A stretch of DNA of 32,100 bases from a virus, in the IMG/VR virus record IMGVR_UViG_3300008120_000629, positions 1-32,100 of that record; one strand, given 5' to 3'. Numbering within the stretch: position 1 is the first letter of the stretch; each line of letters opens with the position of its first letter. Under the pieces are notes generated by a model. It was not told where the DNA came from and searched no databases. It worked only from the letters and a program-made list of their open reading frames with translations. This document shows positions 21,957 through 26,414 of the stretch, piece by piece. The position numbers were made by a program, and so were the translations under genes.

Positions 21957-22076
21957 ATGAGATATCTAATAGTAGCAGTGGTGATTGTGGGACTGATGTC
22001 CTGCGCATCAGGTCGTGGTCACAGTTGTAGCAAGTCAAACAAGAATTACTGGCACAACGAGTTCAACAAATTCTAA
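21957..22076 (+). CDS. small lipoprotein (39 aa)
   Basis: A short gene with ATG at 21957 and TAA at 22074. The product reads M-R-Y-L-I-V-A-V-V-I-V-G-L-M-S-C-A-S-G, a clear lipoprotein signal with C16 as lipid-anchored residue (L-M-S-C). It is followed by a short polar mature peptide of 24 residues including H-S-C-S-K-S-N-K-N-Y-W-H. The start lies 18 nt from the T-run, as in neighbouring genes. Very small phage lipoproteins often block receptors or superinfecting phages; that role is plausible here but unproven. Confidence 0.65.
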   Translation: MRYLIVAVVIVGLMSCASGRGHSCSKSNKNYWHNEFNKF

Positions 22077-22080
22077 CATC

Positions 22081-22099
22081 AGGGGCGAAAGCCCCTTTT
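22081..22099 (+). terminator. hairpin terminator after lipoprotein gene
   Basis: AGGGGC (22081-22086), GAAA tetraloop, GCCCCT (22091-22096), then TTTT (22096-22099). Confidence 0.75.
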
Positions 22100-22110
22100 A
22101 ACTTGGATTG

Positions 22111-22145
22111 GGCTGCACTGTAATCTTAAGAACTAACTACGATAG
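22111..22145 (+). repeat. ATCTTAMG repeat, copy 1
   Basis: Contains TAATCTTAAGAACTAACTAC. It belongs to a family of about 30-nt direct repeats in non-coding parts of the early arm with core ATCTTAMGnnCTAAY. A T-run starts 27 nt after its ATCTTA core. Confidence 0.55.
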
Positions 22146-22167
22146 AGAGTTTTTTCTTTCTCATTGT

Positions 22168-22356
22168 ATGGAGAAATATGAATATGTATTCGATGCGTTG
22201 GAGTCTATCGTGGTAGATATCCAATTAGAACTTAATGAGTCAGAGAATGACTCACACAAAGCGTTGGCTCGACTTGAACGGTCGTTCCTATCCAATGTAG
22301 TAGATCTACTGCATGAGGCTAGGAAATACCGTGAGTTGATAGAGAAAGGGTCGTAA
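22168..22356 (+). CDS. hypothetical helical protein (62 aa)
   Basis: The ATG at 22168 lies 18 nt after the T-run at 22150 (TTTTTTCTTTCTC), so it is preferred over upstream starts. The acidic, mostly helical product (M-E-K-Y-E-Y-V-F-D-A-L-E-S; L-E-L-N-E-S-E-N-D-S-H-K-A-L-A-R-L-E-R) probably forms a coiled coil or helical bundle. No family is recognised. Its stop TAA is in the loop of the following hairpin. Confidence 0.6.
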   Translation: MEKYEYVFDALESIVVDIQLELNESENDSHKALARLERSFLSNVVDLLHEARKYRELIEKGS

Positions 22357-22378
22357 GACCTTTTTTCTTTCCTATTAT
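22345..22378 (+). terminator. terminator with stop codon in loop, plus T-rich leader
   Basis: AAAGGGTC (22345-22352), GTAA loop holding the stop TAA (22354-22356), GACCTTT (22357-22363) with one bulged G, then TTTTTTCTTTCC from 22361, 18 nt before the ATG at 22379. Confidence 0.75.
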
Positions 22379-22657
22379 ATGGAATCAAAAATAATGTTAG
22401 AACTACGGCTACAGATTGTGGAAGACATTCTGGGTAAGTTAGGTAGACAATTAGCAAAGGTAGAAAAGGAAACTTACAGGATTGAGGTGGAAAACAGAAG
22501 AAGGGAAAGAGTAGGTAAAAATCCACTCATCGGACTAAATCAAGAAGAGAAAGAAAGAAACGAAAGACAAAGTAAAGCATTAAGGATGGTGATGGCAACA
22601 GTAAGAATAGAATGGACTACTCTTACTAACCAACTAAAAAAGTTTAAGGAAGTCTAA
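22379..22657 (+). CDS. hypothetical coiled-coil protein (92 aa)
   Basis: Highly charged and predicted to be a continuous coiled coil: heptad-like leucines in M-L-E-L-R-L-Q-I-V-E-D-I-L-G-K-L-G-R-Q-L, then a basic E-N-R-R-R-E-R-V-G-K segment and a second helix N-E-R-Q-S-K-A-L-R-M-V. There is no signal peptide. It could bind nucleic acid or scaffold a complex; family not recognised. The start lies 18 nt from the T-run, and the stop lies in the next terminator loop. Confidence 0.6.
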   Translation: MESKIMLELRLQIVEDILGKLGRQLAKVEKETYRIEVENRRRERVGKNPLIGLNQEEKERNERQSKALRMVMATVRIEWTTLTNQLKKFKEV

Positions 22658-22685
22658 CGACTTCTTTTTTCTTTTCCCTACTGCT
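22646..22685 (+). terminator. terminator with stop codon in loop, plus T-rich leader
   Basis: GAAGTC (22649-22654), loop TAAC that holds the stop TAA, GACTTC (22659-22664), then TTTTTTCTTTTCCC from 22665, 21 nt before the ATG at 22686. The loop and its flanks (GTC TAAC GAC) are identical to those of the hairpin at 21573. Confidence 0.75.
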
Positions 22686-23033
22686 ATGAGAGCCAACTCA
22701 CCCGAAGCTAAATCGTTGATTAACGACATGCTTCAAAAACACGCAGAGAATCTAGAAATGGAAATGCGCTACACTATCGAACGTCAATTAGATTTCTACA
22801 AATTGACCAAAGAAAGAACCGTGTCTAAAATGCTCGGCAACCTTCAGTCAGAGTTCACACTCACTCAACAGTTCAAATACCAAGAAAGCATCGGTGCTAC
22901 CTTGCGTGAAATGGAGAGAACATATCTCGAGTACTTCGGTAAGCCTTGGGATTACGTGGAACCTGAAGTAGCAGTAGAACCTGAAGAGAGTGACAAGCCT
23001 AAAGGCAAACGGGGTAGACCACGTAAAGACTAA
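22686..23033 (+). CDS. helical protein with C-terminal AT-hook-like basic tail
   Basis: The 115-residue product is helical through about residue 85 (I-N-D-M-L-Q-K-H-A-E-N-L-E-M-E-M), then an acidic Pro/Glu linker (V-E-P-E-V-A-V-E-P-E-E), and ends K-G-K-R-G-R-P-R-K-D, an AT-hook-like motif with the G-R-P core that binds the minor groove of AT-rich DNA. There is no signal peptide. A nucleoid or transcription-modulating role for AT-rich DNA is reasonable, though the family is not recognised. Confidence 0.6.
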   Translation: MRANSPEAKSLINDMLQKHAENLEMEMRYTIERQLDFYKLTKERTVSKMLGNLQSEFTLTQQFKYQESIGATLREMERTYLEYFGKPWDYVEPEVAVEPEESDKPKGKRGRPRKD

Positions 23034-23039
23034 CAATAA

Positions 23040-23071
23040 CCCCCTTCGGGGGGTTTATTCTTTCTTATCCT
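23040..23071 (+). terminator. hairpin terminator plus T-rich leader
   Basis: CCCCC (23040-23044), TTCG loop, GGGGG (23049-23053), then TTTATTCTTTCTTA from 23054, 18 nt before the ATG at 23072. Confidence 0.8.
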
Positions 23072-23359
23072 ATGAGAACATTATTCGTAATCCTATTCTT
23101 GTCCATGGCTTGTACAGCATGTGGACAACAAGTCAATGATTCATTGAAGATGACATCAGATGACTCAACCTTCGTAAGTAATGTCGTAAAAGACATGCAT
23201 CCCATATCCTACACAGCAACTAAAACTCACCACGGTGTAGTTCTAGTAATGGTCTTTGACAAGTACACTCTAATAGAGACACTTGTTGACGGCTTTGTGG
23301 AAGATCTAGCGGAACTAACACCTAAAGGTCTCATAGTGTATCCAAGGGAGTCTGACTGA
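23072..23359 (+). CDS. exported or lipidated small protein (95 aa)
   Basis: The N-terminus is a signal peptide: M-R-T-L-F-V-I-L-F-L-S-M-A-C-T-A-C-G-Q-Q. C14 or C17 could be the lipid-anchored Cys, or cleavage could be by signal peptidase I; I cannot decide. The mature part (H-H-G-V-V-L-V-M-V-F-D-K-Y-T-L-I) is mostly beta and acidic. A periplasmic role is likely. Family not recognised. Its stop TGA is inside the hairpin that follows (11-bp stem, 23342-23368, one G-T pair). Confidence 0.6.
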   Translation: MRTLFVILFLSMACTACGQQVNDSLKMTSDDSTFVSNVVKDMHPISYTATKTHHGVVLVMVFDKYTLIETLVDGFVEDLAELTPKGLIVYPRESD

Positions 23360-23368
23360 CTCCTTTGG
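23342..23368 (+). terminator. hairpin over stop codon
   Basis: CCAAGGGAGTC (23342-23352), TGACT loop, GACTCCTTTGG (23358-23368): 11 paired bases with one G-T pair. The stop TGA spans loop and stem. No T-run follows directly, so termination strength is uncertain. Confidence 0.55.
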
Positions 23369-23380
23369 TACTCTAGGACA

Positions 23381-23415
23381 TCCTACACTACCATCTTAAG
23401 TCCTAATCACCGTCC
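23381..23415 (+). repeat. ATCTTAMG repeat, copy 2
   Basis: Contains CTACACTACCATCTTAAG followed by TCCTAATCACCG. A T-run (TTTTTTCTTTTCC, 23420) begins 27 nt after its ATCTTA core, the same distance as for copy 1, but no gene starts shortly after it. Confidence 0.6.
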
Positions 23416-23468
23416 TCCGTTTTTTCTTTTCCTTCCTACTATTACCACCTCTTCTCTAAAAAAGATAA

Positions 23469-23501
23469 GCCTACACTACAATCTTACGTCCTAATTACGG
23501 C
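23469..23501 (+). repeat. ATCTTAMG repeat, copy 3
   Basis: Contains CTACACTACAATCTTACG then TCCTAATTACGGC. It shares 29 of about 33 positions with copy 2 by eye. No T-run lies near it. Confidence 0.6.
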
Positions 23502-23539
23502 TTAACAGGTACAAGTTTGTGTAAGTTTGTAAGCCAAAC

Positions 23540-23613
23540 GTTAAACAAAAAGTTAAACAAAACAGGGCTAGTCAAAAAATTCCCCGTGTTGAGACAAATA
23601 AAAGTTAAACAAA
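23540..23613 (+). repeat. iteron-like GTTAAACAAA repeats
   Basis: GTTAAACAAA occurs at 23540-23549, 23552-23561 and 23604-23613, with an inverted GTTTAAC at 23647-23653. Two AGTTTGT units precede them near 23516 and 23525. Such clustered short repeats beside a replication-type gene suggest binding sites for an initiator, which is inference. Confidence 0.5.
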
Positions 23614-23650
23614 GCCAATAAGACCTCGCTTCGCTCGGTCATTTGCGTTT

Positions 23651-23672
23651 AACGGTCTTACGCCTAACGGCC
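23651..23672 (+). repeat. ATCTTAMG-related repeat, degenerate copy
   Basis: AACGGTCTTACGCCTAACGG keeps the TCTTACG...CTAA core of the repeat family but differs at the flanks. Confidence 0.4.
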
Positions 23673-23678
23673 GATATC

Positions 23679-23727
23679 CCCCCTACGGGGGTTTTTTCTT
23701 TTCCTTTTTGCCTAATTACTATTCAGT
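23679..23727 (+). terminator. hairpin and T-rich leader before SSB-like gene
   Basis: CCCCC (23679-23683), TAC, GGGGG (23687-23691), then TTTTTTCTTTTCC from 23692. The T-run lies 36 nt before the ATG at 23728, twice the usual 18-nt distance. Confidence 0.65.
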
Positions 23728-24309
23728 ATGAGCACAGTTAACGCTTATTCGGCTTGGGTTAACGGAAAAGGTTCCGTTAGCGTTCTATGTGGCGTAGAAT
23801 CCGACTCACTATCCGCCTTCTCACTCGGTTTGCAATCTCGTTTATTGCGTACCGCTATTCACACATTCTCTATGGATGTATTCGAAAAAGCCTTTGGCAT
23901 TAAAGCCGACGAAATTTCGCATACCTCTTCTAGCGAACCCTACAAATTCCAAGACAACGGCATCAGCCCTGTAAACTTGGAATCTGTTTTCGGTCGTGCT
24001 GTGCGTATCCAAATCATTGAAACTGCTGACTTTAACGAAGCCGTTAGTTACAAAATCATCAATGAAAAGGACGCTAACGGTAACTACATTGTTCGTGAAT
24101 CTGCCTTCAAATTGGACAGAGAAACCAAACAGCGTGTTACTGACGGACACGGCAACTTTGTGTATCGTAAGTGCTTCTTGCGCCCTGATACCAAGGACTA
24201 CGCTGACAAAGTAATGGTTGTCGCACAGCGTACTACAGCGGACCTCTCTTCACTTACAGAGAATGTTCCCGCAGAAGAAACTGCGAATGCGGACGATGTT
24301 CCCTTCTAA
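23728..24309 (+). CDS. SSB-like single-stranded DNA-binding protein (tentative)
   Basis: The 193-residue product has a beta-rich body (S-A-W-V-N-G-K-G-S-V-S-V-L-C-G-V; V-S-Y-K-I-I-N-E-K-D-A-N-G; F-V-Y-R-K-C-F-L-R) and an acidic disordered tail ending A-N-A-D-D-V-P-F. That tip is nearly the SSB C-terminal peptide (D-D-x-x-P-F) that recruits host replication proteins. The length and layout of an N-terminal beta domain plus acidic tail fit SSB, although I cannot confirm an OB fold by eye. Codon choice here includes more GC-ending codons than in neighbouring small genes, hinting at high expression or separate origin. It is followed by a strong terminator. Confidence 0.6.
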   Translation: MSTVNAYSAWVNGKGSVSVLCGVESDSLSAFSLGLQSRLLRTAIHTFSMDVFEKAFGIKADEISHTSSSEPYKFQDNGISPVNLESVFGRAVRIQIIETADFNEAVSYKIINEKDANGNYIVRESAFKLDRETKQRVTDGHGNFVYRKCFLRPDTKDYADKVMVVAQRTTADLSSLTENVPAEETANADDVPF

Positions 24310-24321
24310 CAGTTAACCAAG

Positions 24322-24345
24322 AGCACCCTTCGGGGTGCTTTTGTT
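24322..24345 (+). terminator. hairpin terminator after SSB-like gene
   Basis: AGCACCC (24322-24328), TTCG loop, GGGTGCT (24333-24339), then TTTT. Confidence 0.85.
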
Positions 24346-24347
24346 TT

Positions 24348-24377
24348 CCCCTATATAGAGAGAGACAATAACAGTAG
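24348..24377. repeat. inverted repeat, left arm
   Basis: CCCCTATATAGA, a GAGAGA insert, then CAATAACAGTAG. It is the reverse complement, with a 4-nt insert and few mismatches, of the segment at 24744-24769. Confidence 0.55.
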
Positions 24378-24397
24378 GAACCAAAGAGAGTAAAAAA

Positions 24398-24434
24398 GCA
24401 ACTGCTCTAACATCTTACGTTCTAATCATAAGCC
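24398..24434 (+). repeat. ATCTTAMG repeat, copy 4
   Basis: Contains CTCTAACATCTTACG followed by TTCTAATCATAAGCC. No T-run follows it closely. Confidence 0.5.
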
Positions 24435-24743
24435 ACTTATTTGAAGCTAATTCATGCAATTTATCGCTATTTTACACCAAATAAAGTGCCTGAGAATTGC
24501 ATATTTGTGCACTAAACTACAGCAAAAAGCAAAGAATTGATTCTCATAACTAATTGATAATGAATGCATTAGAGAGATGGGGACTCATCCCCCCATAGTT
24601 TTATCTCTTCACTCTAAATTGCATTAGGTTAAGATAACTGACAACGACTTAATATAGATAAACTACAGATAGGGTTATATACGGTTCTATAGGACATTAC
24701 TATACCTCTCTCTATATCTACGGGTATTACTCTCTCTCTCTCT

Positions 24744-24769
24744 CTACTGTTAGTTGTTCTATATAGGGG
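24744..24769. repeat. inverted repeat, right arm
   Basis: CTACTGTTAGTTG then TTCTATATAGGGG, the inverted partner of 24348-24377, about 370 nt away. A CT run adjoins it, matching the GAGAGA insert in the other arm. Confidence 0.55.
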
Positions 24770-24811
24770 AGTAGGGTAACAGTAGCCATGGTGTGCGATT
24801 AATCAATTTAA

Positions 24812-24842
24812 GCGGCTATACAATCTTACGGGCTAACTAATC
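24812..24842 (+). repeat. ATCTTAMG repeat, copy 5
   Basis: Contains GGCTATACAATCTTACG followed by GGCTAACTAATC. A T-run (TTTTTTCTTTCC, 24862) lies 39 nt after the core and 35 nt before the ATG at 24897. Confidence 0.55.
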
Positions 24843-24896
24843 TCTTCCTTATAGGCCTTTCTTTTTTCTTTCCTATCCTACTAATATTAGAAACCT

Positions 24897-25169
24897 ATGT
24901 CAGAACAAAATGAAAACCCAGAAGAGTTTCAACTAGACAGTGTATTTGAAACTATTAAACAACTAGACCTTAACGGTGAAAGAGAAGGATTGATTGCTAT
25001 TGGTTATGTAGACCTTGGTGAGCAAACATCTGTTCGTGCGACTATCCAAGGAAAAAAAGGTCAACTTGTACAAACATTAGCTGCAGCTTTAGATAGCGAC
25101 AGAGACTTAAGGGACCTTTTCCAAAAAGCCATGCTGTACTCTATGGCTAAGCAAGTTGGTCAGGATTAA
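24897..25169 (+). CDS. hypothetical acidic protein (90 aa)
   Basis: The product starts M-S-E-Q-N-E-N-P-E-E-F-Q-L and continues with beta strands (G-L-I-A-I-G-Y-V-D-L-G-E-Q-T-S-V-R-A-T-I-Q-G) and a helical C-terminal half (L-V-Q-T-L-A-A-A-L-D-S-D-R-D-L-R-D-L-F-Q-K-A). It is small, soluble and acidic, with no signal peptide. The family is not recognised. The T-run lies 35 nt upstream. A structured non-coding stretch follows its stop by two nucleotides. Confidence 0.6.
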   Translation: MSEQNENPEEFQLDSVFETIKQLDLNGEREGLIAIGYVDLGEQTSVRATIQGKKGQLVQTLAAALDSDRDLRDLFQKAMLYSMAKQVGQD

Positions 25170-25171
25170 CT

Positions 25172-25284
25172 ACAAAGAATTATCTTTGTGCTGAACCCCT
25201 TTTGGGATAGTATCCCTTAACCGAAAGTTCCCACCTGCATACCGTTAAGAAGCTACGCTCTTAGATCTGCTCGTGGGACTTTTT
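25172..25284 (+). ncRNA. candidate structured RNA preceding tRNA-like gene
   Basis: Hairpins in order: ACAAAGA/TCTTTGT (25172-25189, loop ATTA), GGGATA/TATCCC palindrome (25204-25216), then a long closing stem in which AAAG and TCCCAC (25224-25234, one bulged T) pair with GTGGGACTTT (25273-25282), ending in a T-run. The inner part can form TAAGA/TCTTA. CCACCTG (25231-25237) is also complementary to CAGGTGG at the 5' end of the next element, so the two might interact. No coding sequence is seen. It could be a small RNA or a regulatory leader. Confidence 0.45.
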
Positions 25285-25287
25285 CAT

Positions 25288-25413
25288 AGTCAGGTGGCGG
25301 AATGGTAAACGCTACCCAGATAACAGCCGAAAGGTGGGGATTAATCAGAATAGTTATTCTGCAAAGCACTAACGAAACAGATTAATTACAGGTTCGATTC
25401 CTGTCCTGACTAC
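25288..25413 (+). tRNA. unusual tRNA-like gene with enlarged centre
   Basis: The ends are canonical: acceptor AGTCAGG (25288-25294) pairs fully with CCTGACT (25406-25412), discriminator A at 25413, a class II-style D arm GCG...CGC, and a T arm ACAGG, TTCGATT loop, CCTGT. The middle is abnormal. Where an anticodon arm of about 17 nt plus a variable arm should be, there are about 75 nt that fold instead as CCCA...CC-GAAA-GG-TGGG, a 7-bp helix ATTAATC/GATTAAT and an inner hairpin CAGAATA/TATTCTG. I cannot assign an anticodon. Total length is 126 nt; no CCA is encoded. Possible explanations are an insertion, an intron-like element, or a tRNA-mimic RNA. Confidence 0.5.
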
Positions 25414-25426
25414 TAATAAGACACTA

Positions 25427-25467
25427 GAAGGATTCTAAGTAATCCTTCTTTTTTCTTTTCCTTTATA
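25427..25467 (+). terminator. terminator and T-rich element after tRNA-like gene
   Basis: AGAAGGATT (25427-25435), CTAAGT loop, AATCCTTCT (25442-25450), then TTTTTTCTTTTCC. The same T-rich motif as before early genes, here in front of RNA elements. Confidence 0.8.
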
Positions 25468-25517
25468 CTCTGACTTTACTGGTTATCTGGTAATGTTCTC
25501 ATAGCGTCAGAGTTTTT
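25468..25517 (+). ncRNA. candidate small structured RNA with closing stem
   Basis: ACTCTGAC (25468-25475) pairs with GTCAGAGT (25506-25513), closing a 30-nt loop that holds a smaller TTAC/GTAA stem, and a TTTTT run follows. It starts shortly after the T-rich element at 25450. It may be a short RNA or a large-loop terminator. Confidence 0.4.
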
Positions 25518-25531
25518 GAAGTTCATATATC

Positions 25532-25557
25532 TGTTTCCCTTAGCAATAGGGGAAACA
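25532..25557 (+). terminator. hairpin upstream of tRNA-Glu
   Basis: TGTTTCCC (25532-25539) pairs with GGGAAACA (25550-25557), 10-nt loop, followed by TTTAT and, five nucleotides later, tRNA-Glu. It may be a processing signal or a terminator. Confidence 0.5.
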
Positions 25558-25562
25558 TTTAT

Positions 25563-25637
25563 GGCCCGTTCGTCTAGCGGTTAGGACAATAGGATTTCAT
25601 CCTAGAAACAGAGGTTCAACTCCTCTACGGGCTACCA
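25563..25637 (+). tRNA. tRNA-Glu (anticodon UUC), CCA encoded
   Basis: Full cloverleaf: acceptor GGCCCGT with ACGGGCT (first pair G-T), D arm GTCTAGCGGTTAGGAC, anticodon arm ATAGG ATTTCAT CCTAG with anticodon TTC preceded by T33 and followed by A37 (outermost stem pair A-G mismatched), T arm AGAGG TTCAACT CCTCT, discriminator A at 25634 and CCA at 25635-25637. The last A of the CCA is also the first base of the 14-bp stem of the next RNA. Phage tRNAs usually compensate for codon bias or for host tRNA cleavage. Confidence 0.9.
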
Positions 25638-25832
25638 AACAAACTCTCTTACAGAATATAGGTTAGCACTATTGAAAGAAGACTTGACTTATGGGAAGTA
25701 GCTACCCATAAGCATTAATGACTCAAGGATAGCTGTAATGGATCCTGCTCTGATGTGCACGTCAACAGGTTATGGGGAACAAACCATAAGTAAAATCCAC
25801 AACTACGGTAATCGTAGAAGAGAGTTTGTTTT
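25638..25832 (+). ncRNA. candidate 195-nt structured RNA with 14-bp closing helix
   Basis: The stretch from 25637 to 25650 (AAACAAACTCTCTT) pairs perfectly with 25818-25831 (AAGAGAGTTTGTTT), 14 bp, followed by T. Inside are CTTATGGG/CCCATAAG (25688-25712), TTATGG/CCATAA (25770-25789) and CTACG/CGTAG (25803-25817). The first two carry nearly the same sequence, so their arms could exchange partners. No coding potential is seen. It directly abuts the tRNA-Glu 3' end, so RNase P or tRNA 3' processing may set its 5' end. Known families I considered (6S RNA, RNase P RNA, tmRNA, group I intron) do not fit clearly. Confidence 0.5.
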
Positions 25833-25843
25833 AGTTATTAAGA

Positions 25844-25880
25844 AGAACCACATGGGATTGTCTAGTCTTATGTGGTTTTC
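25844..25880 (+). terminator. terminator-like hairpin
   Basis: AGAACCACAT (25844-25853) pairs with ATGTGGTTTT (25870-25879, one G-T pair), 16-nt loop, ending in a short T-run. Confidence 0.6.
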
Positions 25881-25884
25881 ATAG

Positions 25885-25953
25885 ATAGTCAGTCTTAACC
25901 GACTGACTATTTTCTTTTCTTATTCCTCCCTTCGGTCGGATTTTTTCTTTCCC
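25885..25953 (+). terminator. strong terminator and T-rich leader
   Basis: ATAGTCAGTC (25885-25894), TTAACC, GACTGACTAT (25901-25910), then TTTCTTTTC. A weaker hairpin (TCC..GGA near 25924-25940) follows and TTTTTTCTTTCCC begins at 25941, 33 nt before the ATG at 25974. Confidence 0.75.
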
Positions 25954-25973
25954 TTTCTACTAATATCTGACCT

Positions 25974-26354
25974 ATGAGAAAAAGATTATCTAAAACAGTT
26001 GACGGTAAAACTTACGAGAGAGTTGATACCAGTCGTTTCTTCAGAGTTAAAGCGCGTTCTATTAAGAAAGCACTAGACAAACTTGAATTCATCCACACAC
26101 GGGAAGTTCGTGACATGTTCAGAAGTTTAACAGTCGATACCATATTGGCTGATAAGCGTGAAGCACGTGTTAACCTTACCTATAGGTTAGCAGTAGAGCA
26201 GGAAGTAACAATTCCTGTGAAAACTACTGTTCCTACTAGTTATAGAGAAACAGGTGATTTGGGATTTGGGTATCCCAAGTTCACACCCTGTAACTTTATA
26301 GAGCAACTACGTATGGTTAGAGAAATAATACCTACTGTGGGATGGATTGATTAG
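25974..26354 (+). CDS. hypothetical basic protein (126 aa)
   Basis: The product is basic at the N-terminus (M-R-K-R-L-S-K-T-V-D-G-K-T-Y-E-R-V) with alternating beta strands later (A-R-V-N-L-T-Y-R-L-A-V-E-Q-E-V-T-I-P-V). No signal peptide is present. The family is not recognised; a DNA- or RNA-binding role is possible given its charge. Its leader CTACTAATATCTGACCTATG resembles CTACTAATATTAGAAACCTATG before the 24897 gene, so both may share a promoter type. It is followed by an 11-bp terminator. Confidence 0.6.
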   Translation: MRKRLSKTVDGKTYERVDTSRFFRVKARSIKKALDKLEFIHTREVRDMFRSLTVDTILADKREARVNLTYRLAVEQEVTIPVKTTVPTSYRETGDLGFGYPKFTPCNFIEQLRMVREIIPTVGWID

Positions 26355-26359
26355 CCATG

Positions 26360-26390
26360 AAGCCTCTTGAGAAATCAGGAGGCTTTTTTT
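26360..26390 (+). terminator. strong hairpin terminator
   Basis: AAGCCTCTTGA (26360-26370), GAAA tetraloop, TCAGGAGGCTT (26375-26385), one G-T pair, then TTTTTTT. Confidence 0.85.
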
Positions 26391-26414
26391 AACTGAACTT
26401 AACAAAAAAAATAT

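Larger units (their letters stand above)
23369..23727 (+). other. gene-free control region before SSB-like gene
   Basis: This stretch holds two full copies and one weak copy of the ATCTTAMG repeat, a T-rich element at 23420, three GTTAAACAAA direct repeats, a GACC-GGTC hairpin (23623-23641, GC-rich CGCTTCGC centre) and a terminator-like hairpin at 23679. I see no coding sequence. It could be an origin or a regulatory block. Confidence 0.5.
24346..24896 (+). other. gene-free region with long-distance inverted repeat and ATCTTAMG repeats
   Basis: This stretch of about 550 nt has no supportable gene. It contains the inverted repeat pair at 24348 and 24744, two ATCTTAMG copies, several TTGCAT/ATGCAATT motifs (near 24453, 24497, 24561, 24619), a hairpin ATGGGG/CCCCAT (24576-24597) enclosed by GAGAGAT and ATCTCT, and a CT dinucleotide run (24731-24745). 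It is a candidate origin or regulatory region. Confidence 0.5.

Noticed and set aside
24559-24598. Short peptide gene (ATG AAT GCA ... TAG)
   Set aside because: Twelve codons over a hairpin, with no T-rich leader or other support.
25172-25284. T-box riboswitch upstream of the tRNA-like gene
   Set aside because: The GTGGGAC stem is suggestive, but the conserved T-box sequence and specifier loop are absent and T-boxes are mainly in Firmicutes.
25288-25413. tmRNA or group I intron in a tRNA
   Set aside because: It is far too short, with no resume codon/tag sequence and no P/Q/R/S intron cores.
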